Part shown: positions 1 to 9,906 of the stretch, in pieces | Layout: each line of letters starts with the position of its first letter | Position numbering within the stretch: position 1 is the stretch's first letter | DNA from: Zonotrichia leucophrys gambelii | Taxonomy: Eukaryota > Chordata > Aves > Passeriformes > Passerellidae | Direction of reading: 5' to 3' | Assembly (NCBI RefSeq): GCF_028769735.1 | Contig: NC_088171.1 | Coordinates: forward strand, 76,587,216 to 76,651,215 | DNA: 64,000 bases | Made by a program: the position numbers and the translations under genes | Notes under the pieces: generated by a model | The model's input: only the letters and a program-made list of their open reading frames with translations | The model's database searches: none | What the model was told of the DNA's origin: nothing

Positions 1-397
1 TGAGGCTGAAGATTCAAAGACTACTTTTCCCACTACAGCGTGGGCTGTCCACAATGCAACACAGCACAGGGTAGTCAGAGGTGGGAAGGTGAATATTGAG
101 GTTTTTCTACTGATTTATCTATTTCACAATGTTCACATCTCAGGCTTTGAAAAAATGCATCGCAGTCCTAGAATAAACATATTTCAAAGTACCTTTACAG
201 CACATATATGCATAATCTGTATTGTCACATAGCAGAACAAGGATTAATTTGTATATATTTGTGGAACACAACTGTTAAGAACAACTAAGATTAATATTTT
301 GAAGTTATTAACAAATCAACATTATTTTTGTTTTCATTTAGTATTGTTTGGGTTCTTTCTGACCAAATTTGACAAGTTATTTTGCTTTTTAAGTCAT
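1..397. other. Unique AT-rich sequence, no gene seen
   Basis: No open frame of note, no repeat family and no regulatory motif is recognisable here. The base composition is like the rest of the unique DNA in the window. Confidence 0.5.
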
Positions 398-556
398 AAT
401 TTATTAATAATATAATATTATAGTATTATTATATTATAGTATTATATATATATTATTATATTATATATATTATATTATGTATAATAATACTATAATACAA
501 TATATAATATATAATAATATATTATATATTATAGTATTATTATATTATAATTTAAT
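398..556. repeat. TA-rich microsatellite / low-complexity tract
   Basis: About 160 bases are almost entirely A and T, arranged as irregular TATAATA and ATTATTA units that read similarly on both strands. The tract can fold back on itself at many points. It looks like a decayed AT microsatellite rather than part of a larger element. Confidence 0.85.
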
Positions 557-3500
557 ATAGATTTCGTCTTCTTTCCCTTTGTTCCTTAGACCCTAAGAGT
601 AATCAAATTTGAACAAAAAATCCCTCAACTTTTGTAAAATCATATGGCAACAGAGTATTTAGTATTGGAAAACCCTTAAGATGTCTTTTTGAGTTAAAGG
701 AGAAACAGGAGAAATATTTCTTATTATGATGTTAAAATTTAAATTTTAACAAATTTTCTTTCTCATATGCACACACACAGAGAAAGAGAAGAGTTAAGAT
801 GGTCCCCACTACTGCAGACTGATGGAAAAGAAAGAGTTAACATGTTTGTACACACACTTATTCAGTATATTTATCTTCTCATACAGCAAGGTCACCAAAA
901 ACAAAATGAAAGTTGAGTTAATAATGGCCAATATTACTTTAGTTCAGCTATCCCTACACTTGACATTCAATAGATAAATTCTTTCAAAGTGTTGTATAAA
1001 TGTTTACAACTTTAATTACTTCAAGCTGCCAAATTATGGCTACCAAAATATAAATTCTAAACATATTTACTTGAATCTTTACTATATTTCAGCAAAATCC
1101 TCACGTTTTATCCAAAAAATTATGTTTCTCAGACCTTATTTATTTAGAAAACCGATCAATCTGGGAAATGCATAATATGTTATTTCTGTTGATAAATCAA
1201 TATTTTTTGCCAGGTTATAGGTCATGTATATAATACAATGAAGTAATCTTTTAGTAAAATAAATTTTACTCTGTCAACAAGAACTAATTCTTTCTGCAAT
1301 TTGATACAGGAATGAATACAATATAATTGAAATCAAGACCAGCCTTTGATTTAACCATATATATTGAAGCTTAATGTCCTGTTAAAATTATGTTAATCTG
1401 CAGTTGCTTCAAGGTCTCAAAACATAATGAGCTCATAGGTAAAGCTTTCAAACCCCAACACCACCAAAAAATCAAGAATTTTTTTTACTCTAGAAAGAAA
1501 GTAGCTAGCTCACCTGTTAGTCAGAAAGTCTGAGAACCTCACTCTAATGTCTAAAATAAGCAGAACTGGAAAAAAGCTGAAATGATCTCTGATATTACCA
1601 GATACCTTTGTTAGTGTTTGCTTCAGATATAATTTATAATGACAAAAAGCTCTTGTAAGTGCTTGAAAAAAAAATCTAAATCAGGTCTTGTAAAAATACA
1701 TGTATCATCACTTTCCCATGTCCAATAAAGACCTTAAAGTGTTTCCCACCAAAAATAAAAAAAATAAGTATGGAAAGGAATGTTACTGAGTTTCTGACAA
1801 AAGCAAATGACTCTGCCTTTAGCTCAGATGTTGTCACTGTGTCTGTATTAGCTGTGTGATTTCCTCAGGTTTAATCTATCTAGAAGCATTGAGATACATA
1901 TATATGTTTTGAAGTAGTTGACATTTATACTAAGATCTATTCTATTTGCCCTCTTCATTTACAATTATAATTAATTCTTCCTTAGCAGCCACCTAAACTT
2001 TATATCTTGAGTAATCTTCAAAGGCAAATGTCTGCTCACTCCAGCTTTAGAAGTGAGTTTTCCTTCTCAGTTTCTTTGCTTTGATGAGATGATACTTTAC
2101 ACAGATTTCAGCACAAAAACAAGGTTAGCAAAAGTAATTGCTAATACTTTTTCACAAAAAAAACCCCGAACAACAACAACCCTGTATTCTTATATTTATG
2201 TAGCTTTTTCTTTATGTCTACAGTCATGTACAAAGAACACACACTGATTTGAGGACTCCAAGAAAGAAGAGCAGTCTTTAATACTTGAGATCACTGGCCC
2301 ATTACCTGAAAAATATATTCTTTGTTTGAACAGTTCTATGACTCATCAAAGCCTTTCTTTTCCACGAAAAAGAGGTTTTTTTACATAATATAACATTCTT
2401 TTGTGCAACCATTTGCCCAGTTCTTGTATTCACAATTTTCTCAAAACCTGAGCACCTTTTCTCAAAAGTTGAGCAGACTGATGTATTCAGTAAACACTAA
2501 ATAAATTAGTACATAATATATGCCTAGTTAATTGCTTTAAACTTGGCTATATCTAGTCCTATTACAGAGTTATAGTTAAATAGTTTGTGATCAGGTCAAC
2601 ATCACTATGTCACTAGCTTAATTCCTCAAATTGTTTAAGATAAACACATATAAGACCTTGAAAAAATAAACAGAAATCTGTGTTTTCTCCCTTGTCCTAA
2701 TACAGTCAAATGTTTAGGGAGAATATGGATAAGACAGTAAGCTCTTTCAAACTTCTTTTTCAATAACTCCTCTGAATTGCAGGACCTTCTCTGACCTATT
2801 TAATTCTTCTTATCCTCATCACATAGTTGACATATTGATGTGCGAACACCTGTCTTCAGGCTGTATTATCCAGTCTTTAGATGTCAAAAGAGAATATACT
2901 GAGATATTTTCTATGCTACCCTTACAACAGAAATGTGTACCTCTCAACATTTAGAATGGGAGATTTTGCTAAATAAATTTTGTGAATTATTTAACTTGCA
3001 TCCCATATCCTGTAGCACATGAACTTACCAAGGAACATGGATTTTACAGCAGATTTAATCACAGAGATGGTGTTTGAACAGACAGGATGCAGAAACCATA
3101 AACAAAGAGAAGGAGATTACTTCACATTTCTGAAGGTTGCCAGGTGAATTTGGATCTGGGTTACTACAGGTCTTGTTGCTGTATTAACTTTCTTCCTTGA
3201 TTTTCCCTGAATTTAAATAGGCACTTTCCACCTCTTGCTTAACATCTTTATTTAAGTAAATTTCATTTATCTTTTAGACCCATTTATGCTTTATCCTCTG
3301 GCAACTGGAAATGTTAACAAATAGACAGATCATTCGATCTTGATTTCAGTACTGTTATCTTTCTGTGTGCATTAAGCCACAGCTGCACTCTGCAGTGCCA
3401 GCAAAACCAGGGATTCTCTGTTACTTAGCTGCCATTCATGCTTGAAATGCTGAGCTATCAGACATCATCTCCTCTCTGCTGATCAATGCCAAAGGAAGAC

Positions 3501-4800
3501 TTTCTAAATCCTTGCTTTCCTCCTAGACTTATTTTTGCTGCCCTGCTCTCTGCCCTGCTCACCCAACTGCCTTTGGCAGCACACGTTGACAGGACAAGGG
3601 TGTGGGCTTGTGGGCAGAATGCACAGGACCACATGAGGTTTCAAGATTACCCTGCTTTTGTCCCAGACTGCTACTTCTCAAAATGAGCAATCCTGACCCC
3701 TATTCAGCTGTGTTTGAAATCACACTGGATAAACCTCTTTAGATTTTTTTTTCTATATTTTTTTCTCTACACATAAGCTGACAGCTAAAAAGACCCATTT
3801 GTAGGTATAATCCTAGCAGAAACTTTCTTTTATTATTCCATTCAGCTACACTCAAGCGTATAATAATTCCTCCTCCATGAAGTACCTGTACATGCTTTGG
3901 TCTGGTATTCACCCGTTACTAATAGCTGTACAATCTTATTTTGTTTATGACAGAATATGGTCTTGGTTTTTATGCTTCTGTATTATGCAAATAAATACAT
4001 GTAATCTCTCTACCTTGTAGACTGAATACAAATTATTTCCCTGTCCTTGAATTCAATAAATGTTTTAAAGAGCTTTTAAGAAGACATATCACATAGATAT
4101 TCATAGCAAAGAAAAAAAAACATTTAAAATCTAATATCTTAATAATGTAGACATATGTCCTTCTTCTTACTTATATCTCCTGTCTCAAAGTTGCTTATTT
4201 TAAATGTCTGAGGGAATAGATTATCTGAGCTTCGAAGGAATGAAGCTATTTCTTCCTCTATGTTTTATTTATAATCATACTTTCTTTTTTCTTGTTTACT
4301 TCTTTATAAGCAGCATTTTGTCTTCACTAGAAATACTCAAATGAATCAAGAGCACGAGAACATTTGCATTTTTAATTGCACATTTTCCTGCACAGTAATT
4401 CAGATAATAAAGCCTCCTCCTAGGAGAACCACTGCAATTGGACTAGCTGCTTAATTCTTAATGACCATTTTTAAATTAAGCATGCAGCATCCAAAATGAT
4501 AGCAGCCTCCAAACCAGTTAAACTGTGTCTTTGCCTCATTCCAATAAAGGAAGTTGAGACTAATGGTCATACCCTTTAATCTGATTGTTCTTCAAGAGCC
4601 CACTGCAGCCTCAGTGCTCCATCCCCCTTATCTTTCACCCTGGTTTTAACACTGATTTATACCTAAATCATTACCACTGACAATTAATCCAGATAATTTC
4701 AATTTGCTGCTAATCAAATAACCATTAGTGTGAAGTGACATGCACTTTCATGATGGATGCAGTGATTTAAACGTGGGAAGCAGGGAACAGGGAGAACATA
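557..4800. other. Unique AT-rich sequence, no gene seen
   Basis: This stretch has only short open frames without recognisable domains; the longest on the forward strand are 64 and 66 codons (2053-2247 and 3486-3686). The second lies in a slightly GC-richer patch (about 3400-3700) with a leucine-rich stretch, but has no supporting splice or homology signal. A 20-bp perfect palindrome lies at 731-750. Confidence 0.5.
731..750. repeat. Perfect 20-bp palindrome
   Basis: The sequence GTTAAAATTTAAATTTTAAC equals its own reverse complement. It sits in AT-rich unique DNA with no neighbouring element. A palindrome of this composition can arise by chance in so AT-rich a context. Confidence 0.8.
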
Positions 4801-4809
4801 AATACCCAT

Positions 4810-5390
4810 AAGTATTGGCTCACGCAGCTCCAAGGTCACTTACAAGTGGACAGATTCAGTGATTGGGTGACAGTAGCAAGGAGTAGAAAATTAAGCAAAA
4901 TGATATACATAGTGGAGTGTAGAGAGTACTGTGACCCTTTTCCGGTAGTCCTGCCAGGAAGCAACAAGGGCAGGTTGCCCTGTAGAAGGCAAGTCAGGAG
5001 TTGAGCATCACAAGGCAGCTCAGGCAGCAGTCTCCCTGAAATGGAGCCAGGAAAACAAGCCAGTAAGACAGGGTCCAGATTAGGCCCAGTGATGGTAGCC
5101 AGGATCAGCCAAGAGTCCAGCAAACATCCATCAAGTCCATAGCCAGGAGAAAGGCCCAAGGTTACCAGATAACCAAGTCATCAGGATGGGATGAAGGCGG
5201 GGACAAGGGGGGAACAAGATGGGGCACAGATGGAACATCATTGTGTCCATAGACTAGCTCAGATGAGGATTAAGTACAGGACCCTCTGATCTTGGTCACT
5301 GCCCCAAGCACAGGTGGGAGCTGCTGCTAAGGCTTCTTCAGACTGCTCCTTCACAAGAGGTCTTTTCAGTGAGACGGCCGCCAAAAATCA
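4810..5390. repeat. Unclassified GC-richer block, possible old dispersed repeat
   Basis: Base composition changes visibly here from AT-rich to mixed, with many recurring CAGGA, CCAG and AGTCCA words. On the reverse strand these read as CTGG/TCCTG-rich sequence, with one 107-codon open frame (4836-5159) that matches no family I know. Such CTGG-rich sequence occurs in bird interspersed repeats, possibly LTRs, but I cannot name the family. It could also be unique GC-richer DNA. Confidence 0.3.
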
Positions 5391-5399
5391 GCTAAACTC

Positions 5400-6380
5400 A
5401 TACAGGGGAGAAGGGAACCATACTCTCAAATACACTTCAAGAATCGCAGAGCTGCATGAAGTATAAGATCACAGAGAAAGAATACTCATTTGCATATTTC
5501 TTTTCAGGATTTGTAGGCAACAGGTACATTAATTAAAATATAAAGGCCAAACAGACTTTTCTAAAAGTGGTGTTTTGCTGTAGTAAAGTCAACAAGTTTT
5601 GTGCATTGCACTCCATGCAAATAAAAGGTGCAACAGATGAGCATCTGCATATTTACCTGTTTTGAATAAGGCAGAAGCATTTGTCTATTGCTGTAAAACT
5701 GTCAGATTTAAATTTGTGTAAAAAAAAACCAGTAAAAATACATTCAATAGACATTCCTCTCCATATAAACTCATCTTGTTAACTGAGACTAGGCAGTTAT
5801 TTATCATATCTCCAGAAGATTTAAACTCAATATTTAAAGAAATGTTTGTATTTGAGGAAACAACAAAACTTCTACTGTATATAATAATAATAAAAAAAAA
5901 GGTTAAACTTTTAAACAGGTGCTCTAGTAGGAGTGTTCTAAACAGAAGTACTGGAATAGATAAAGCAAGATCTGCTCCAAAGTTATCCACAAAGTATTCA
6001 GAATTTCAGCAGAACTTTTTTCTCTATATAAAGCAAAGCTTTGTTACAAATTTTGAAGGTGTGACCACAGTGGACATTTTTGCATATAGAGGAAACAGAT
6101 GTTTTCGTGGAAGAAAACACTTCAAGTAACATCTCAACATTCAAAGCAAAGAAACCCCCAATGCTATACAGTTTTACCTGGAATGAAAGCCAAGTCAGAG
6201 ATATGCTGAGGTAATGTTTTTTTAATTCTCCTGGGCAGTGAATTCTTAACGAAATATAGAGACTAAAACTACATGACATTTCTTGTCTCATTCCCTAACT
6301 ATTAATGTTTAAATGTGAAGATTAGCTGAATTTCATCTTTCACTTGATTTTAGGCAACAGCACAGTTTTGATTTAATCAA
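5400..6380. other. Unique AT-rich sequence, no gene seen
   Basis: Several open frames of roughly 97-117 codons lie on both strands between 5685 and 6291 and overlap one another. They are rich in Phe, Leu, Ile and Lys, as expected from AT-rich noncoding DNA, and show no domain. Confidence 0.5.
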
Positions 6381-6898
6381 TGTGGGGACCCAGGGCACAG
6401 GAAATATTTCTCTCTCTGCTCTGGGGGCTTCTGACCCCCAGAGAAACACTGCCTTTAACCTTCATCCATGGAGAGGACTTCCAAGGCTTCAAGAAAGGCT
6501 GAAGTCTACCAAAGTGTGAAATAGATAATAGAGTATCGTACGTCACTTGGGTGAGAAAATTAGGTTTTGGGATTTTTAGTATGGTGTAGATAAGAAACAA
6601 GATGGAGAAATTTGGGTGTAGTCCCTGTGTTCTTCTTCATCTGCTCCATTTTCTGCTGTGTTGGTGGTGCAGGGAGATTGGTAAAGGAAAACACAGTGCA
6701 GAAGTGATGTGGACAGTCAAGAGATGAGTTATTGGTAGATAAGCAGAAAAATTGTACATTTTAAGAGTTAATTGGATGAGACAATTTTAAAAGACCTTGA
6801 AACTGTACATTTTGGGGCCATTTTGCAGTGCTTTTGCAGCATGCTGAGCCTAGTGTGGACAGTATGCAAAATTTTAGATAAGATAACAATAAACAAGA

Positions 6899-6915
6899 AG
6901 CTGAAAACCAAAAAA
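6899..6915 (+). repeat. 17-bp direct repeat, left copy flanking the minisatellite
   Basis: AGCTGAAAACCAAAAAA occurs here and again, identically, at 7811-7827, immediately after the tandem array. The two copies bracket the array plus about 45 bp of non-repeat sequence on the left. Confidence 0.95.
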
Positions 6916-6961
6916 TGTTTTGGGGGATGAACACCAACTTGCTCATCAGAAAGTGGATGGA

Positions 6962-7810
6962 CACAAGCAGGACCAAGTAGAACCAAGAAGTAGCAAGAAG
7001 GACCAAGTAGGACCAAGTAGGAGCAAGTAGGAGCAAGAAGGAGTAAGTAGGAGCAAGTAGCAGCAAGTAGGACCAAGAAGGATCAAGAAGGGGCAAGAAG
7101 GAGAAAGAAGGAGCAAGAAGGAGCAAGAAGGACCAAGTAGGACCAAGTAGGAGCAAGAAGTAGCAAGAAGGACCAAGTAGGATCAAGAAGGACCAAGTAG
7201 GACCAAGAAGGACCAAGTAGGAACAAGAAGGAACAAGAATGGACAAAGAACGGACCACAAATGGACCTAGAAGGACCAAGAAGGACCAAGAAAGAGCAAG
7301 TAGAACCAAGTAGGACCAAGAAGGACCAAGAAAGAGCAAGCAGGACCAAGTAGAACCAAGAAGGATCAAGCAGGACCAAGTAGAACCAAGAAGGACCAAG
7401 AAAGAGCAAGTAGGACCAAGAAGGACCAAGAAGGACCAAGAAGGGGTAAGAACGGGCAAGAAGGGGCAAGAAGGAGCAAGAAGGACCAAGAAGGACAAAG
7501 AAGGAGCAAGCAGGACCAAATAGGACCAAGTAGGACCAAGTAGGAGCAAGAAGGACCAAGAAGGACAAGAAGGACCAAGTAGGACCAAGTAGGAGCCAGA
7601 AAGAGCAAGAAGGACCAAGAAGGACCAAGAAAGAGAAAGTAGGACCAAGTAGAACCAAGTAGGACCAAGGAGGAGCAAGAAGGAGCAAGAAAGAAAAAGA
7701 AGGATCAAGAAGGACCATATAGGACCAAGAAGGAGCAAGAAGGACCAAGAAGGAGCAAGTAGGAGCACGCAGGAGCAAGCAGGAGCAAGTAGGAGCAAGT
7801 AGGAGGAAGT
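6962..7810. repeat. 10-bp minisatellite, about 85 copies
   Basis: A unit close to GGACCAAGAA is repeated in tandem for about 850 bp. Frequent variants have G for C at position 4 (GGAGCAAG) and TA for AA at the end (CAAGTA). The unit length is strictly 10 bp over most of the array, with a few one-base phase shifts (for example near 7565). The forward strand has TAG stops, while the reverse strand is stop-free in all three frames because no unit variant creates a stop there. Reverse-strand open frames of 381, 250 and 100 codons (6761-7906, 7083-7835, 7366-7668) are therefore by-products of the repeat. Their 10-residue period is rich in Leu, Gly, Pro, Trp and Ser. Confidence 0.97.
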
Positions 7811-7827
7811 AGCTGAAAACCAAAAAA
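7811..7827 (+). repeat. 17-bp direct repeat, right copy flanking the minisatellite
   Basis: Identical to 6899-6915. It joins the end of the tandem array to the presumed 3' part of the LTR. The copy probably marks the original LTR sequence that was duplicated when the array arose. Confidence 0.95.
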
Positions 7828-8823
7828 GTGTCCATCTCCTTTTTTCTGGCACAGAACTGCTACAGGAGGGCTTCCCCCATTCTGTACAGGGTCCAACGTA
7901 AAACAAATATCAATAAATCAGTTCAGATTTCTCATCATGTTGTGGAAAATGAAGAAAATATTTGTCTTCAAAGCGACCCCTTTTATTCAGTATCTACGTA
8001 TTTGAAGTGATTTGTCCTTCCAAACATAGTGTTGTAAATTCTTCTTTCACTTTTTCATGCATTATTGGGAAGAAAAAATCTATGTCAGAGAAAGAAAGAT
8101 AACATCAACAACTTCTGCACAAAGATTCATAAGGGGAATTACCTATGAAAATTTAAAGTTTCAACAGCATTTTTGAGTGACACTGTAAACCATCTCTGTT
8201 TTTTGAAATTGTTCTATATAAAAGAGGGGAAAACATATCTCAACTAGGAGTGGCAAAAAATTAAATAAAAACAAAACCAACCCCAGAGCAATGCAGGATT
8301 TTCTGCTTTCCCATTGCAGCACACTGAAATTTTATATTTTTAGAAGAAAGTGGACATTCCTTTTATAACAATATTCTATTATGTGTCCTCTTAGTGTTAT
8401 GTTCATTTACATCACAAGCTTTGTTTTTTAATCTAAAACTCCTTCACTGAGAGCTCAAACCTTCTGAAAGTTCTTTATCCTCAGTCATATCTTAGCCCTG
8501 CTTTAGTAGCAGTGCTCAACCATTTGTGGCAGATATCCTGCAGAATCTTTATTAAGCCCATCTGTTCATATGTCCCCCTTTATGAGAAGTCACTGGTTTA
8601 ATAAAGTCATTGTTGGGATGAAGATAAACCAAAACTGAATGAAATCAAGTTATTTTTTAAATACATACTATTTTTTTCCTCATGATATTGAATTTTTCTG
8701 TTAACAATTATAAAGAATAATTATTTTAAAAACAAAATTAACTACATACAAATTATATATATAAGGTAGTTTTCTTCAGCAATATGGTGTATAGATAAGT
8801 ATATTACAAGATTTGGTGTTTCA

Positions 8824-8906
8824 TTTTTTTGTTGTTGTTGGTTTTGGTTTTTTTTTTTTTGGTGGGGTTTTTTTGTGTTTCGTTTTTTTTTTTTTTTTGC
8901 TGTTGT
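8824..8906. repeat. T-rich low-complexity tract
   Basis: Runs of T up to about 16 bases are interspersed with GTT and GGTTTT words. Typical decayed poly-T/GTTT simple sequence. Confidence 0.9.
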
Positions 8907-9870
8907 TAACTTCTAACATATTTTATGTAGTCTTGCAAATAATAAATTTGTAAATACTGTTACCAAAATGAAGTAATATTACTGAATTAAGAGTCACACA
9001 TGCTCCATAAGTGCAGCTGGAAATTTTTGACCTTCTAAAATTAGATAAATGAGAAAATGTTCCCATTGTTACTGTTCATAAAAAGTGTTGTGGCTGTAAG
9101 GCCAAACTTTGTTTTCTTATTCAGCACTTTCAAGTTATCAAGCAAACAAAATACAGTAGATTCTACGTAAGTAAGTTGCAGCAAGGATTAGAAGGATTTT
9201 TATGATTCAAGCTATGCACCTCATCTCTATTTTATGCACCAGCAATGACTCAATTCTGGAAAATAATGTACATGCTTTCTCCTATTAATATATATAAAGT
9301 TCACAGTAGGATTAAATTATTCATTAAAGTTCTAAATTTGTAGGGTCAGCTAAATCCTAGTAACCAAAAAAGTCATAGAATACAAAACATCTTATGAAAG
9401 GAGCATAAAGTGCAAATATCAAAACCAGAACGGCACTCAAAAAAAAAACTAACAAAAGGATCACTCCATGAACAGCAAGAAGCATTAAGGATAATTTTAG
9501 AAATGCAGCATTGCTTGCCAAATTCTAAAAATGAATGTCAAGAAAATTTGTCCTAAAAATATCAAAACCTTTAATGTATAGTTCCCACTCTCAGAAAATT
9601 GAAAGATAGATCTGAAAGTAGGAGAAAAGTAGCAGCTGAGAAACCGTCCTGAGTCTTCACTTGTGAAACCTGGGGAATAATGTGAAGCAGTGCTCTTGAG
9701 CAAACATTGAAACCTGATACTAAAAAATTAGGAGGAGCCAGTGTTAGTTAATATGAAAATATTATCAGCAAATACAGAGATTTTTTAAATAAAATCTTGT
9801 CAGGAAGAGCAAAGGCGCAGAAATAAAATATGTAAATCTGCACATTTAATAAGTAGGTTTGGATTTAAAA

Positions 9871-9906
9871 TTTCCTTTTTAACTGATGTTTCCTTTTTAA
9901 CTGATA
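9871..9906. repeat. 18-bp tandem duplication
   Basis: TTTCCTTTTTAACTGATG (9871-9888) is followed directly by a second copy differing only at the last base (9889-9906). This is a small, recent-looking local duplication. Confidence 0.9.

Larger units (their letters stand above)
6381..7899 (+). mobile_element. LTR-like element split by a 10-bp minisatellite
   Basis: The segment starts TGTGGGGACCC (6381) and appears to end near GGGTCCAAC (7889-7897), an imperfect inverted match to the start. A polyadenylation signal AATAAA lies at 6888-6893. The part after the minisatellite (7828-7890), including a TTTTTTCTGGCACAG word, resembles the 3' portion of bird retroviral LTRs as I recall them. Without the minisatellite the element would be about 660 bp, a usual size for a solo LTR. 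The tandem array sits just after the polyadenylation signal, in the R/U5 part. No gag, pol or env sequence is attached, so this would be a solo LTR left by recombination. I could not identify a target-site duplication, so the ends are approximate. Confidence 0.55.

Noticed and set aside
5685..6291. Overlapping open frames of 97-117 codons on both strands
   Set aside because: Mutually overlapping, AT-driven composition, no domain.
6962..7810. CRISPR-like array
   Set aside because: Units are contiguous 10-bp tandem repeats without spacers, in a vertebrate sequence context.
6761..7906. Reverse open frame of 381 codons as a membrane-protein gene
   Set aside because: Almost the whole frame is the translation of a 10-bp tandem repeat that is stop-free in every reverse frame; no non-repetitive domain is present.
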